64,000 bases of DNA, taken from contig NZ_FQZD01000008.1 of NCBI RefSeq assembly GCF_900141835.1, positions 1-64,000 on the forward strand. Direction: 5' to 3'. Position 1 is the stretch's first letter; each line of letters starts with the position of its first letter. The position numbers and the translations under genes were made by a program. Under the pieces are notes generated by a model. That model worked only from the letters and a program-made list of their open reading frames with translations, was not told the origin of the DNA and searched no databases. Positions 17,760 to 26,425 of the stretch are shown piece after piece. The DNA comes from Propionispora hippei DSM 15287 (lineage in GTDB: Bacteria > Bacillota > Negativicutes > Propionisporales > Propionisporaceae).

Positions 17760-19075
17760 TGTCGCGATTTGTAGAGCAGGTACGCCATGTATGCGCCTTA
17801 GGCGGCTATCAGTCGGTACTGGCTATTGAAAAGGCAGCGCCTATTTTGCATGCCGGACCGGGCTGCGGTCAGAAGTTATGGCGGACCCTGGGCTCGGCTA
17901 ATGGCTGCCAGGGGTCGGGTTATGTCGGCGGCCACTCGGTGCCATGCACCAATATCGGGGAAAAGGAAGTCATCTTTGGCGGCGATGACCGGCTGCGCGA
18001 TATTGTGGGCAATGCTCTTAAAGTCATTGATGCCGGGTTGTTTGTCATTCTGACCGGCTGTACTTCCGATATTGTCGGCGACGACGTAAGCGAAGTGGCC
18101 CGCAGGTTTCAGGAACAGGGCAAGCCGGTGGTGGCTGTGGAAACAGGCGGCTTTAAAGGCAGTAATTTGTTTGGCCATGAGCTGGTGCTGGATGCGATTA
18201 TTGAACAGTATTTGCAGCCGGCCGCGGAAAAAGAGGCCGGGTTGGTGAACATCTGGGCTGTTGTGCCTTACCAGGACCCTTTCTGGGTGGGGAACCTCCG
18301 GGAGATTGAAAAGCTGGTAGCGCTGCTGGGTCTGACGCCCAACATTATTTTCGGTCCGGGCAACGGGCTGGAGGCCTTGCAGCGGGTACCGAAAGCCCAG
18401 TTTAATTTACTGGTCTCTCCCTGGGTAGGCCTCAAAAATGTAAAACATCTGGAGGCAAAGTTTGGCACGCCTTATCTGCATTATCCGGTGCTGCCGATCG
18501 GGCCGACCGAAACGGCGAACTTTTTACGCACCGTAGGAACCTATGCCGGAATTGAAGGCAAACGGGTGGAAAAAATCATTAACAAACTGGAGCAGGATTA
18601 CTACTATTACATTGACCGGGCTGCCGATTCCCTGCTGGAAACGCAGATGATGCCCCGGCGGTTTGTTTCCATTGCCGACAGTTTCTACGCGCTTGGCGTA
18701 GCCCGTTTTTTAATCAATGATTTGGGTTTGCTGCCGGAAACCCAGTATATCACCGACGGCGTTGCCGAAGAATACCAGGACAGCATAACGGAGGAATTTA
18801 AAAAATTTGAGGACGGCATTGAGGCGAAGGTGATTTTCAGCAATGACGGCGGTGAAATTCATGAAGATATCCGCAAGCTTACCTTCCGCAGCCGGCCCCT
18901 CATCCTGGGCAGCGCCTGGGACCGTGTTTTATCGCGGGAAATTAACGGCTATCAGCTTTCCCTGGCCACACCGGTTACCAACCGCCTGGTGCTAAACCGC
19001 TCCTATGTAGGCTATGAAGGGGCCTTGCGGCTGGTTGAGGATATCTATTCCTTGGTACTGGAAGATTTTCAGTAA
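17759..19075 (+). CDS. NifK-like subunit K1
   Basis: Beta-type partner of D1, 438 residues, shorter than NifK. Three cysteines suited to a P-cluster-type centre are present: Cys12 (HVCALGG), Cys37 (GPGCGQ) and the one in LTGCTSDIVGDDV. The ATG shares one base with the D1 stop codon, so the pair is translationally coupled in the order D then K. The first residues lack the N-terminal extension of true NifK. A terminator-like hairpin follows at 19107-19166, ending this transcript. Confidence 0.86.
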   Translation: MSRFVEQVRHVCALGGYQSVLAIEKAAPILHAGPGCGQKLWRTLGSANGCQGSGYVGGHSVPCTNIGEKEVIFGGDDRLRDIVGNALKVIDAGLFVILTGCTSDIVGDDVSEVARRFQEQGKPVVAVETGGFKGSNLFGHELVLDAIIEQYLQPAAEKEAGLVNIWAVVPYQDPFWVGNLREIEKLVALLGLTPNIIFGPGNGLEALQRVPKAQFNLLVSPWVGLKNVKHLEAKFGTPYLHYPVLPIGPTETANFLRTVGTYAGIEGKRVEKIINKLEQDYYYYIDRAADSLLETQMMPRRFVSIADSFYALGVARFLINDLGLLPETQYITDGVAEEYQDSITEEFKKFEDGIEAKVIFSNDGGEIHEDIRKLTFRSRPLILGSAWDRVLSREINGYQLSLATPVTNRLVLNRSYVGYEGALRLVEDIYSLVLEDFQ

Positions 19076-19106
19076 CCGGTTTTTTGACGTTGCTTCCTCT
19101 ATATTT

Positions 19107-19166
19107 GGGAAGCCGGCTACCCTCCACAAAGGTCTTGCATTGTACATGGGCCGGCTTCCCATTTTT
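19107..19166 (+). terminator. terminator after K1
   Basis: Arms GGGAAGCCGGC (19107-19117) and GCCGGCTTCCC (19150-19160), a 32-base loop, then ATTTTTAT. Confidence 0.65.
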
Positions 19167-19242
19167 ATCATTCCTGACAAGACCGGTTTGTTATGACAGG
19201 CTGTGGACCGCCGGTCCGGTACCCGGCAGACAATATTTTCGC

Positions 19243-19270
19243 TTGACAAATAAATAGGGATCATTATAAT
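19243..19270 (+). promoter_or_regulatory. promoter of the K2-D2-cysK operon
   Basis: TTGACA at 19243-19248, 16-base spacer, TATAAT at 19265-19270, followed by attenuator copies 6 and 7. Confidence 0.85.
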
Positions 19271-19297
19271 TAAAGAAAATAATGAATGAGAGCATTT

Positions 19298-19359
19298 GCT
19301 GATCAGAATAACTGAAGGCTAAGGTTAGTACCCTCACTAGGGTATGCCTTAGCTTTTTT
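19298..19359 (+). promoter_or_regulatory. sulfur attenuator copy 6 (before K2D2)
   Basis: GCU-GA-UCAG, loop AAUAA, CUGA-A-GGCU (19298-19320), overlapping a terminator: GGCTAAGG with CCTTAGCT and an inner ACCCT/AGGGT stem, then six T. Confidence 0.75.
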
Positions 19360-19504
19360 CATACTCCCGTGCCGGACTTTGCGCGATAGCGGCAAAGTTC
19401 TGAGCAAGTGCACGGTATTCATTAAGTGAATAACGAAGTGATGACGGCAGGGCAGCGGTCTTGAAAAAGAAGACTCGACTGCCAAGCCGCCGGCTATGAT
19501 AGTT

Positions 19505-19571
19505 GACTGGTCAGTATATCCATACTGAAGGCAAAGAAGAATCCTTTACGGAATCCTCTTTGCCTTTTTTG
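19505..19571 (+). promoter_or_regulatory. sulfur attenuator copy 7 (before K2D2)
   Basis: The small hairpin is lengthened to seven pairs: UCAGUAU, loop AUCC, AUACUGA, then AGGC. AGGCAAAGA also pairs with TCTTTGCCT, followed by six T. It lies 145 bases after copy 6 without a promoter between, and 36 bases before the K2 start. Confidence 0.72.
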
Positions 19572-19607
19572 TTTTAACCCGATTACTTTTATCTGGGAGG
19601 CAAGTAT

Positions 19608-20945
19608 ATGAGCAAATTTATTGACCGGCCGCGTTATTTGTGCACCATGGGCGGTGCGGTAGCCACGTTGAATGCCCTGCCGCGGACCATATCCATCCTG
19701 CATGCCGCTGCCGGCTGCGGCGGCAACTTTACCAATGCCTTAAACGGAGCCGCCGGTTATCTGGGCAGCAGTTACTGTGCCGGCCAGGCCTTGCCCAGCT
19801 CCAATATCTACGAGAAGGACATTGTCTTTGGCGGCGAGGAGCGTCTGGAGGAACAGATCGCCAGCACGCTGGAAGTGGTTGACGGCGATTTATATTTTGT
19901 TGTAACAGGCTGTATGGTGGATATTATCGGTGATGACGCCGTTGCCGTAGCCAATCGGTTCCGCCAGGCGGGAAAACCGGTGCTGGCGGCCGAGACAGGC
20001 GGGTTCAAAGGCAACTCGTATCAGGGCTATGATATTGTTCTCAGCAAATTATTCCGTGATTTTGTTACCTCTAATCCGGTGAAGGAAGAGAAGACGGTGA
20101 ACCTGTTTGGCCTGGTTCCGGTGCAGGATGTATTCTGGAAAGGCAACCTGCAGGTCTTGAAAGCGCTGATTCAGAAGCTGGGCTATCAGGTCAACACCTT
20201 TTTTGGCGAAGGGGAAACACTGGAAAACCTAAAATCTGCGGCGGCAGCCCGCTTGAATATTGTTGTATCCGATGTGTCCGGCGTGGAACCGGCTAAGGTA
20301 TTTGAAGAGGTGCATGGCGTGCCCTATGTGATTGCCCCGCTGCCCATCGGGCCAACCGGCACGGAGGAGTTTTTGCGCACCGTCGGCAAAGCGCTGGATA
20401 TTCCCGGCCAGGAGCTGGGAAAAATCATTGCCGGTGAAAAGAAGTGTTATTATGATTACCTGGTGCGGTTAGCCGATGTGTATAACGATCTTGATTTTCA
20501 GCGCTACAGCGTAGTCGTAGCCGATGCCAATTATGCGTCGGCGTTAACCAAATTTTTGGCCGATGACCTGGGCTGGCTGCCGGAGCTGGTGGTAATCACT
20601 GATGATCTGGAGGAGGCGGAACAGGAGTCGGTAAGAAAGCGCTTTCAGGGGTTGTACGGGGTTGAGCCGCAAGTGATATTCGATACCGATACGGCCAGTG
20701 TGGGCAAGCATTTTAGCAAGGCCTGGCCCCGGAACCGGAACAACCGATATTTTGATTCGTTTAGTCCGGCGTTTGTCTTTGGCAGCAGCCTGGAAAAAGA
20801 TTTTGCCGATACCCTGGGGGCCGCTCATTTAAGTGTGGCCTATCCCATCTCCAACCGGGTAGTGCTGGACCGGGCTTATGCCGGGTATAGCGGGGCCTTG
20901 CGGTTGACCGAGGATGTACTGGGAATATTGGTAAGCAATCGATAA
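19608..20945 (+). CDS. NifK-like subunit K2
   Basis: A 445-residue NifK-family protein paralogous to K1. Candidate cluster ligands: Cys12 (YLCTMGG), Cys37 (AAAGCGG) and VTGCMVDIIGDD. Unlike the first pair it precedes its D partner. GGGAGG lies upstream of ATG 19608. The gene has its own promoter and two attenuators, so the second enzyme can be expressed independently of D1K1. It may be a second reductase with another substrate or the scaffold for cofactor maturation. Confidence 0.86.
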   Translation: MSKFIDRPRYLCTMGGAVATLNALPRTISILHAAAGCGGNFTNALNGAAGYLGSSYCAGQALPSSNIYEKDIVFGGEERLEEQIASTLEVVDGDLYFVVTGCMVDIIGDDAVAVANRFRQAGKPVLAAETGGFKGNSYQGYDIVLSKLFRDFVTSNPVKEEKTVNLFGLVPVQDVFWKGNLQVLKALIQKLGYQVNTFFGEGETLENLKSAAAARLNIVVSDVSGVEPAKVFEEVHGVPYVIAPLPIGPTGTEEFLRTVGKALDIPGQELGKIIAGEKKCYYDYLVRLADVYNDLDFQRYSVVVADANYASALTKFLADDLGWLPELVVITDDLEEAEQESVRKRFQGLYGVEPQVIFDTDTASVGKHFSKAWPRNRNNRYFDSFSPAFVFGSSLEKDFADTLGAAHLSVAYPISNRVVLDRAYAGYSGALRLTEDVLGILVSNR

Positions 20946-20963
20946 GGAAGGGAGCCGGTATCA

Positions 20964-22469
20964 ATGGATTATATACAGGAAAAAGCGCCCCCGGTGCGCG
21001 AGGACCGCTTAAAGGCCTGTAATGCCTACGGTGGACCGAGCGACCGGTTGGTAGATCAATCAAAAAAGGGTTGTCTCAACGGGATCAAACGGAAATTCGC
21101 CCAGACCCAGGGCTGTCAGTTGAATTTAAGCCTGGCGATTTTAAATACCATCCGCGATGCCGTGGTGATTGTTCATGGTCCGGTGGGCTGCGGTGGCGGC
21201 AGTCTGGCGCAGGCGGGCATTAACAAGGGGTTTCAGCAACTGCGTGATAGCAGTGCCCGGGGTCTGATCTGGGTGAATACCAATTTAAGAGAAGCCGAAG
21301 TTATTAACGGTGGCGAAGACAATTTGCGTGAGGCTATTTTACATGCTGAACAGGAATTCCGCCCCAGCGCCATTATCATTGTAAATAGTTGTGTGCCGGC
21401 CATTATCGGCGATGATGTCGACAGTGTGGTGGAACAGGTGCAAAAGGAAGTAAAGGCCAAAATTGTGCCGGTCCATTGTGAAGGCTTTAAAACGAAAATT
21501 ATGGCCAGCGCCTACGACGCCGTCTATCACGGCATATTGCGCAATTTGATTGAACCTGATCCGGTCGATGAACGGCTGGAGCGGGATGAACAGGAAATAT
21601 TTCTGGAAAAGTACCGCATCAGCCGCACGGTCAACGTATTAAATGTTTCTTCCATGAGCCGCATTGACGAATATGAATTGGTACGGCTGCTGCAGGCGCT
21701 GGATTTGAATCTCAACATTCTGCCCTGTTATGCTCATCCCGAGGATTTTAAAAAAGCGACTGAAGCGGCCTTAAATGTAAGTATTTGCGCAACCCATGAC
21801 GACTATTTTGTTGAACATCTGAAAGAGAAATACCATATTCCCTTTATTCTCCGGACCATTCCGATCGGTGTAAAATACACCAATCGCTGGATTCAGGACA
21901 TTGCCGAATTTTTTGGTATGGAAAAAGAGGCAGCGCGGTTTATTGAGCAGGAGGTCAGGCAGTTGGAAGAAGCCCTAGCCCCTTACCGGGAGTTGTTCAA
22001 GGGCAAACGGGTGCTGGTCGGCGGCGGGGAAATCCGTGTCGTGGCCAATGCCGAACTGCTCCAGTATTTAGGGCTGGAAGTCATTGGGCTGCGGGCCTAC
22101 CATTATGATCAATTCGGCGATGAAATGCTGGGTGAACAGGAGGCTATCCAGCAGATTCCCTTTAATGTCGCTACCGGGCAGCCCTTTGAAATGGCAAACC
22201 TGGTACACAGGCTGAAACCCGATGTGTATGTCGGCCATGTGGGCACCAATGCCTGGGCCGCCAAACAGGGTATTCCCGTTATTCCTCTTTTTCACCAGAG
22301 CCAGCTCTTTTTGGGGTATGCCGGCGTATTTGAATTTGCCCGCCGGCTGGCCAGAATTCTCCGGAATCCGGCGTTTAACCGGAGCCTGGGGCAAAATGTC
22401 CGTCTGCCGTACCGGGATGACTGGTATGAAAAGGATGCCTTTTCGTATATTGATGAAAGCAATGCTTGA
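20964..22469 (+). CDS. NifD-like subunit D2
   Basis: A 501-residue NifD-family protein. Ligand candidates: Cys50 (TQGCQLN), Cys75 (GPVGCGGG), [12 protein letters not shown] and the cofactor cysteine in [10 protein letters not shown]. After CEGF the Gln191 and His195 positions are Met and Tyr, so N2 reduction is not expected. Near the NifD His442 site it reads VIPLFHQSQ, with a His one position off the classical one, whereas D1 has none. Extra cysteines at 19 and 37 precede the usual first ligand. It is 18 bases after K2 and is followed 23 bases later by a cysteine synthase, tying the enzyme to sulfide use. Confidence 0.86.
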   Translation: MDYIQEKAPPVREDRLKACNAYGGPSDRLVDQSKKGCLNGIKRKFAQTQGCQLNLSLAILNTIRDAVVIVHGPVGCGGGSLAQAGINKGFQQLRDSSARGLIWVNTNLREAEVINGGEDNLREAILHAEQEFRPSAIIIVNSCVPAIIGDDVDSVVEQVQKEVKAKIVPVHCEGFKTKIMASAYDAVYHGILRNLIEPDPVDERLERDEQEIFLEKYRISRTVNVLNVSSMSRIDEYELVRLLQALDLNLNILPCYAHPEDFKKATEAALNVSICATHDDYFVEHLKEKYHIPFILRTIPIGVKYTNRWIQDIAEFFGMEKEAARFIEQEVRQLEEALAPYRELFKGKRVLVGGGEIRVVANAELLQYLGLEVIGLRAYHYDQFGDEMLGEQEAIQQIPFNVATGQPFEMANLVHRLKPDVYVGHVGTNAWAAKQGIPVIPLFHQSQLFLGYAGVFEFARRLARILRNPAFNRSLGQNVRLPYRDDWYEKDAFSYIDESNA

Positions 22470-22492
22470 ACAAAGAGATAAGGAGTGGGAAT

Positions 22493-23419
22493 ATGGCTAA
22501 AATAGCGAATAGTGTAACCGATCTGATCGGCGGTACGCCGCTGCTCAAGTTAAACAAGGTGGTAACGGCCGAAAGTGCCGAAGTGGTTGCCAAACTGGAA
22601 CTGTTTAATCCCGGCGGGAGCGTGAAAGACCGGATTGGCCTTAGCATGCTGAAAGCCGCGGAAGAGCAAGGGCTGATCGGTAAGGATACGGTTATTATCG
22701 AACCGACCAGCGGCAATACTGGCATCGCCCTGGCCTTTATTGCCGCTGCCAGAGGTTACCGTCTGATTCTGACTATGCCGGAAACCATGAGTACCGAGCG
22801 GCGCAGCCTGTTAAAGGTCTATGGCGCAGAGCTGGTGCTGACCCCGGGAGCGGAAGGCATGAAAGGCGCTGTCCGCAAGGCTGAGGAACTGGCGGCGCAA
22901 ATACCGAACTCGTTTATTCCCCAACAGTTTAACAATGCGGCCAATCCGGCTATTCACCGGGCAACAACGGCAGAAGAGATCTGGGCCGATACCGACGGCC
23001 GGGTGGATGTAATTATCGGCGGCGTGGGCACAGGAGGAACCATTACCGGGATTGGGGAAGTGCTGAAAAAACGTAAACCTACGCTGAAGGTTATTGCCGT
23101 AGAACCTTTTGATTCGCCGGTGCTTTCCGGCGGTAAGCCGGGGCCCCATAAAATACAGGGGATTGGCGCGGGATTTGTGCCGGGTGTACTGAACTTGGAT
23201 ATTGTTGACGAGATTTATAAGGTGAAAAATGAGGAAGCCGTGGAAACAGCACGGGACCTGGCCCGGCAGGAAGGCATCCTGGTCGGCATTTCCTCGGGCG
23301 CAGCGGCTTTTGCCGCCCTGCAACTGGCCAAACGGCGGGAACATGCCGGGCAATTAATTGTGGCTATCCTGCCTGATACAGGCGAGCGCTATATTAGCAC
23401 CGTGTTATTTCAGGATTAA
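22493..23419 (+). CDS. cysK: cysteine synthase (O-acetylserine sulfhydrylase), copy 1
   Basis: PLP enzyme of 308 residues that makes cysteine from O-acetylserine and sulfide. The PLP lysine is in [10 protein letters not shown], the substrate loop is PTSGNTG, and the phosphate-binding [10 protein letters not shown] is intact. Start ATG 22493 has AGGAG at 22481-22485; the longer frame to 22466 overlaps D2 and is not family-like. It sits directly behind K2D2 on the same transcript, so it could capture sulfide or a thiol released by the nitrogenase-like enzyme. A very similar gene lies at 31286-32218. Confidence 0.9.
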   Translation: MAKIANSVTDLIGGTPLLKLNKVVTAESAEVVAKLELFNPGGSVKDRIGLSMLKAAEEQGLIGKDTVIIEPTSGNTGIALAFIAAARGYRLILTMPETMSTERRSLLKVYGAELVLTPGAEGMKGAVRKAEELAAQIPNSFIPQQFNNAANPAIHRATTAEEIWADTDGRVDVIIGGVGTGGTITGIGEVLKKRKPTLKVIAVEPFDSPVLSGGKPGPHKIQGIGAGFVPGVLNLDIVDEIYKVKNEEAVETARDLARQEGILVGISSGAAAFAALQLAKRREHAGQLIVAILPDTGERYISTVLFQD

Positions 23420-23485
23420 AAAACAACCGTCATTTTGAAGAGAGCATTTTGGATAAACATAGGGCTGCACACTTGTCCGACTATG

Positions 23486-23534
23486 AAACATAGAGGCCAA
23501 GTTCCTGAACGGAGCTTGGCCTCTATGTTTTCTT
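23486..23534 (+). promoter_or_regulatory. attenuator-like hairpin before the ABC ATPase gene
   Basis: Perfect 16-bp arms AAACATAGAGGCCAAG (23486-23501) and its complement at 23515-23530, then TTTTCTT. The upstream bases CTATG (23481-23485) could instead pair with CATAG inside the left arm, giving a small competing hairpin. The layout matches the sulfur attenuators but the UCAG/CUGA sequence is absent. Confidence 0.55.
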
Positions 23535-23578
23535 AAAGTAAATAAAAAGGCGCAGCAGCGCCATGAGGAGGAAGGAAA

Positions 23579-24463
23579 ATGTCCGGTAATATACAAGCGC
23601 AGAGTCAAGAGTCGGCCGGCGACGATAAGATTGTAGCCCGCAATATCCGCCGGGTATATACCATTAAGCAAAAAGGGGACGGCGGACTTAGTGAATTTGA
23701 GGCTATCAAGCAGTTGGACCTTACAGTCAAGCAGGGCGAATTCCTGGTGATTGTCGGACCCAGCGGCTGCGGTAAATCAACATTCCTTGATATGGTGGCA
23801 GGCTTGGCCAAACCCAGTTCGGGAGAGATTTTTATTGACGGCCGCCTCATTACCGGCCCGGACCTGGACCGGGGCATTGTATTGCAGGGATATGCCTTGT
23901 TTCCCTGGCGAACGGTCCGGAAAAACGTCGAGTTTGGCCTGGAAGTGAAAAAAGTGCCGCCTAAGGAGCGCCGGGAAATCAGCCAGAAATATATTGAACT
24001 GGTTGGCCTGAAGAATTTTGAGGAACGGTACCCCCATGAACTGTCCGGCGGGATGAAGCAGCGGGTGGCCATCGCCCGGGCGCTGGCGTATGATCCGGAA
24101 GTGCTGTTAATGGATGAGCCTTTTGCGGCAGTGGATGCCCAAACCAGGGAGACGCTGCAGGAGGAACTGCTGCGAATCTGGGAAAAAACCAAGAAAACCA
24201 TTATCTTTGTTACCCATGGCATTGACGAAGCGGTATTTTTAGGGGACCGAGTAGCGGTTATGACGGCCAATCCCGGTACGATCAAAGAGGTTGTGGATAT
24301 TAACCTGCCCCGGCCCCGGGACGGTATCCGTTCTTCAGCCGAATTTGGCTGGATTCGCCATAAGATCTGGCAGTTGCTGCAAAATGATGAGTCTGCCGGA
24401 GCAGGCGGGCCGGTTGCCGGGCAAAGTATTGCCGAAGCCATTTCGTCGTCGGCAGCCTTATAA
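23579..24463 (+). CDS. ABC transporter ATPase, SsuB/TauB type
   Basis: A 294-residue nucleotide-binding subunit. Walker A GPSGCGKST (about 58-66), Q-loop region, signature LSGGMKQR, Walker B VLLMDEPF and the switch His in THGIDEA are all present. The 30-residue C-terminal extension is typical of nitrate/sulfonate/taurine importers. GGAGG precedes the ATG. It is the only ATPase gene in the locus and presumably drives both permease pairs. It is followed by two permeases and a NifX-like gene. Confidence 0.9.
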   Translation: MSGNIQAQSQESAGDDKIVARNIRRVYTIKQKGDGGLSEFEAIKQLDLTVKQGEFLVIVGPSGCGKSTFLDMVAGLAKPSSGEIFIDGRLITGPDLDRGIVLQGYALFPWRTVRKNVEFGLEVKKVPPKERREISQKYIELVGLKNFEERYPHELSGGMKQRVAIARALAYDPEVLLMDEPFAAVDAQTRETLQEELLRIWEKTKKTIIFVTHGIDEAVFLGDRVAVMTANPGTIKEVVDINLPRPRDGIRSSAEFGWIRHKIWQLLQNDESAGAGGPVAGQSIAEAISSSAAL

Positions 24464-24477
24464 GCGGAGGGAATGGT

Positions 24478-25560
24478 ATGCATTTGACCACAGCTAAGCT
24501 GCGCTATGTTTTACTCCGCTGGTCGGGGGTTTTGGCCTTGCTGGCCCTTTGGGAAATCGCGCCCCGTTTGGGCTGGGCCGATGCCCAGTTCCTGCCGGCG
24601 CTGTCCACTACGCTGCAGGCTGTAAAGCAACTCGGCCTGAACGGCAGTTTATACAGCCATTTGGTGGTTAGCCTCTGGCGTGTTCTGACCGGCCTGCTGC
24701 TGGCGGTGGCGGTGGCAGTACCGCTGGCCTTTATTCTGGAAGGCTGGTTTGCCGGCCTGTCACGGCAGCTTGATCCGCTGTTCCGTTTGCTCAGCCATGT
24801 CAATCCTTTTTCCCTGGCACCGGTGTTTATTCTGTTTTTTGGCATTGGGGAAGCGCAAAAGCTGGCCATAATTTCGCTGGTCACAGTGTGGCCGATTTTA
24901 TTTCATACCATCACAGGCATCCGCGCGGTAGACCCTTTGCTGGTGAAGACCGCCCGTTCCCTGCATGTATCGCGGTTCAGAATGGCCCGGGACGTGTTAT
25001 TGCCGGCTGCCTTTCCGACCATTATCACGGGACTGCGGGTCGGCACGCAAATGGCGGTGTTTATGCTGGTGGCGGCGGAAATGCTGGGAGCCAGTGCCGG
25101 CATGGGCTGGCTGGTGCATAACTCGGCCATGAACTACCAAATTCCCCGGATGTATGCCGGCGGTGGCTTTATTATTTTGTTAGGCATTGGCATCAATCAA
25201 TTCATTCTGCAATTGGAACGGGACAGCTTTTTTTGGCAAACACCGCCTGCTTTGTTGGACCAGAGGTCTGAACGGCAGATTCCGGCTACCGGGAATACCT
25301 ATTACCTGCCGATGATAACAGGCGTGCTGATCGGGATTTTGTTTTTTGGCGGCCAGGAAGTAGCCAGGGTCAACAGCCAAGCCGCCGCCTCAGGTTTTAC
25401 CGCGGAACAGCATAGCCATCATCATACCCAACCGGACGACGGGGCGGCAAACGCTGCGCCGCCGGAAGGGCATAACCACCATATGTCGATGCCGGGCCAT
25501 GGCGCCGAACAGGAAGGTGGGGATAAGGATGCCGTGAACGACAAGCCTGAAAGTCCGTAA
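24478..25560 (+). CDS. ABC permease 3 with His-rich C-terminal tail
   Basis: SsuC/TauC-type permease of 360 residues, about 100 longer than its relatives. Residues 1-255 are the usual permease with coupling loop VKTARSLHVSRFRMARDVLLPAAFPT. An added membrane span follows at about 278-297 (YYLPMITGVLIGILFFGG), then a polar tail rich in His and Met (HSHHH, GHNHHMSMPGHG) to the end. With one extra span the tail should face the periplasm and could bind Zn, Ni, Cu or Co. The tail is not part of the family core and its role is unknown. The gene follows the ATPase by 14 bases. Confidence 0.85.
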   Translation: MHLTTAKLRYVLLRWSGVLALLALWEIAPRLGWADAQFLPALSTTLQAVKQLGLNGSLYSHLVVSLWRVLTGLLLAVAVAVPLAFILEGWFAGLSRQLDPLFRLLSHVNPFSLAPVFILFFGIGEAQKLAIISLVTVWPILFHTITGIRAVDPLLVKTARSLHVSRFRMARDVLLPAAFPTIITGLRVGTQMAVFMLVAAEMLGASAGMGWLVHNSAMNYQIPRMYAGGGFIILLGIGINQFILQLERDSFFWQTPPALLDQRSERQIPATGNTYYLPMITGVLIGILFFGGQEVARVNSQAAASGFTAEQHSHHHTQPDDGAANAAPPEGHNHHMSMPGHGAEQEGGDKDAVNDKPESP

Positions 25561-25603
25561 GACGGCTTCCTGTCAGAGGGAAAATCCAATTAGGAGGTGC
25601 TGT

Positions 25604-26371
25604 ATGACAGTGATAAGCCACGCAAAAAGGCTGCTAACGGATAAAGCCGCAGTCTGCCTGTTTTTAGTCGCTTGGGAGGCCGGCGCCCGCCTGGGGCTGG
25701 TTAACAATATGTTTATTCCGCCGCTATCCGGCATTTTGGCGACCATTTGGGATTTGCTGCTGGCGGGCAGTTTGCTCCCTCACATTGCGATCAGCCTGGA
25801 ACGGTCGCTGGGCGGTTTTGCGCTGGCTGCGGCTATTGCCATTCCCCTGGGGCTGGTGATGGGTGGCTGGTTTCCTAAGCTGGAGTTGGTCCTGGAGCCG
25901 TTATTTGCGCTTGCCGCCCAGGCCAATCCGTTTATTTTGTTCCATGTCATTATCCTGTTTTTAGGTATTGGCGAAGCCACGAAGCTTACCATTATCGCCT
26001 GGATTTGCCTTTGGCCGGTACTGTTTAACACCATGAACGGTGTGCGCCAGGTAGAGCCGGCTCTGCTTAAAGCCGCGTTGTCGTTTGGCCTGAAGCGCCG
26101 GCAAATTTTTTTCCGGGTTGTGCTGCCGGCGGCGGCACCGGCCATTTTTACCGGCCTAAGGCTTAGTGCCGGCTATTCATTTTTCCTGTTGATTGCGGCG
26201 GAAATGATGGGGGCCAGTTCGGGACTGGGCTGGTTCATCCTGTACAGTCAGGAAAACTTTAATATTCATTGGATTTTTGCCGGTGCCGTGGTGATTGCCC
26301 TGCTTGGGTTAGCCATTGACACGGTACTGGTCTTTATGGAAAAAAGGCTAATTGTCTGGCGTATTGACTAA
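25604..26371 (+). CDS. ABC transporter permease, SsuC/TauC type (permease 4)
   Basis: Fourth permease, 255 residues, same fold and coupling loop (LKAALSFGLKRRQIFFRVVLPAAAPAIFTG). It lies 43 bases after permease 3 behind GGAGG. Likely the heterodimer partner of permease 3. No second binding protein is found next to this pair. Confidence 0.87.
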   Translation: MTVISHAKRLLTDKAAVCLFLVAWEAGARLGLVNNMFIPPLSGILATIWDLLLAGSLLPHIAISLERSLGGFALAAAIAIPLGLVMGGWFPKLELVLEPLFALAAQANPFILFHVIILFLGIGEATKLTIIAWICLWPVLFNTMNGVRQVEPALLKAALSFGLKRRQIFFRVVLPAAAPAIFTGLRLSAGYSFFLLIAAEMMGASSGLGWFILYSQENFNIHWIFAGAVVIALLGLAIDTVLVFMEKRLIVWRID

Positions 26372-26425
26372 GTCAATTCCGGTGCAGGACGCTTGATGGG
26401 CAGCATTTTGTGGAGGTGACAGACG

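Noticed and set aside
11167-22469. Genuine nitrogen-fixation (nif) operon
   Set aside because: The Gln191 and His195 equivalents of NifD are replaced in both D proteins, the His442 equivalent is absent or displaced, and the gene order and neighbours are those of sulfur metabolism.
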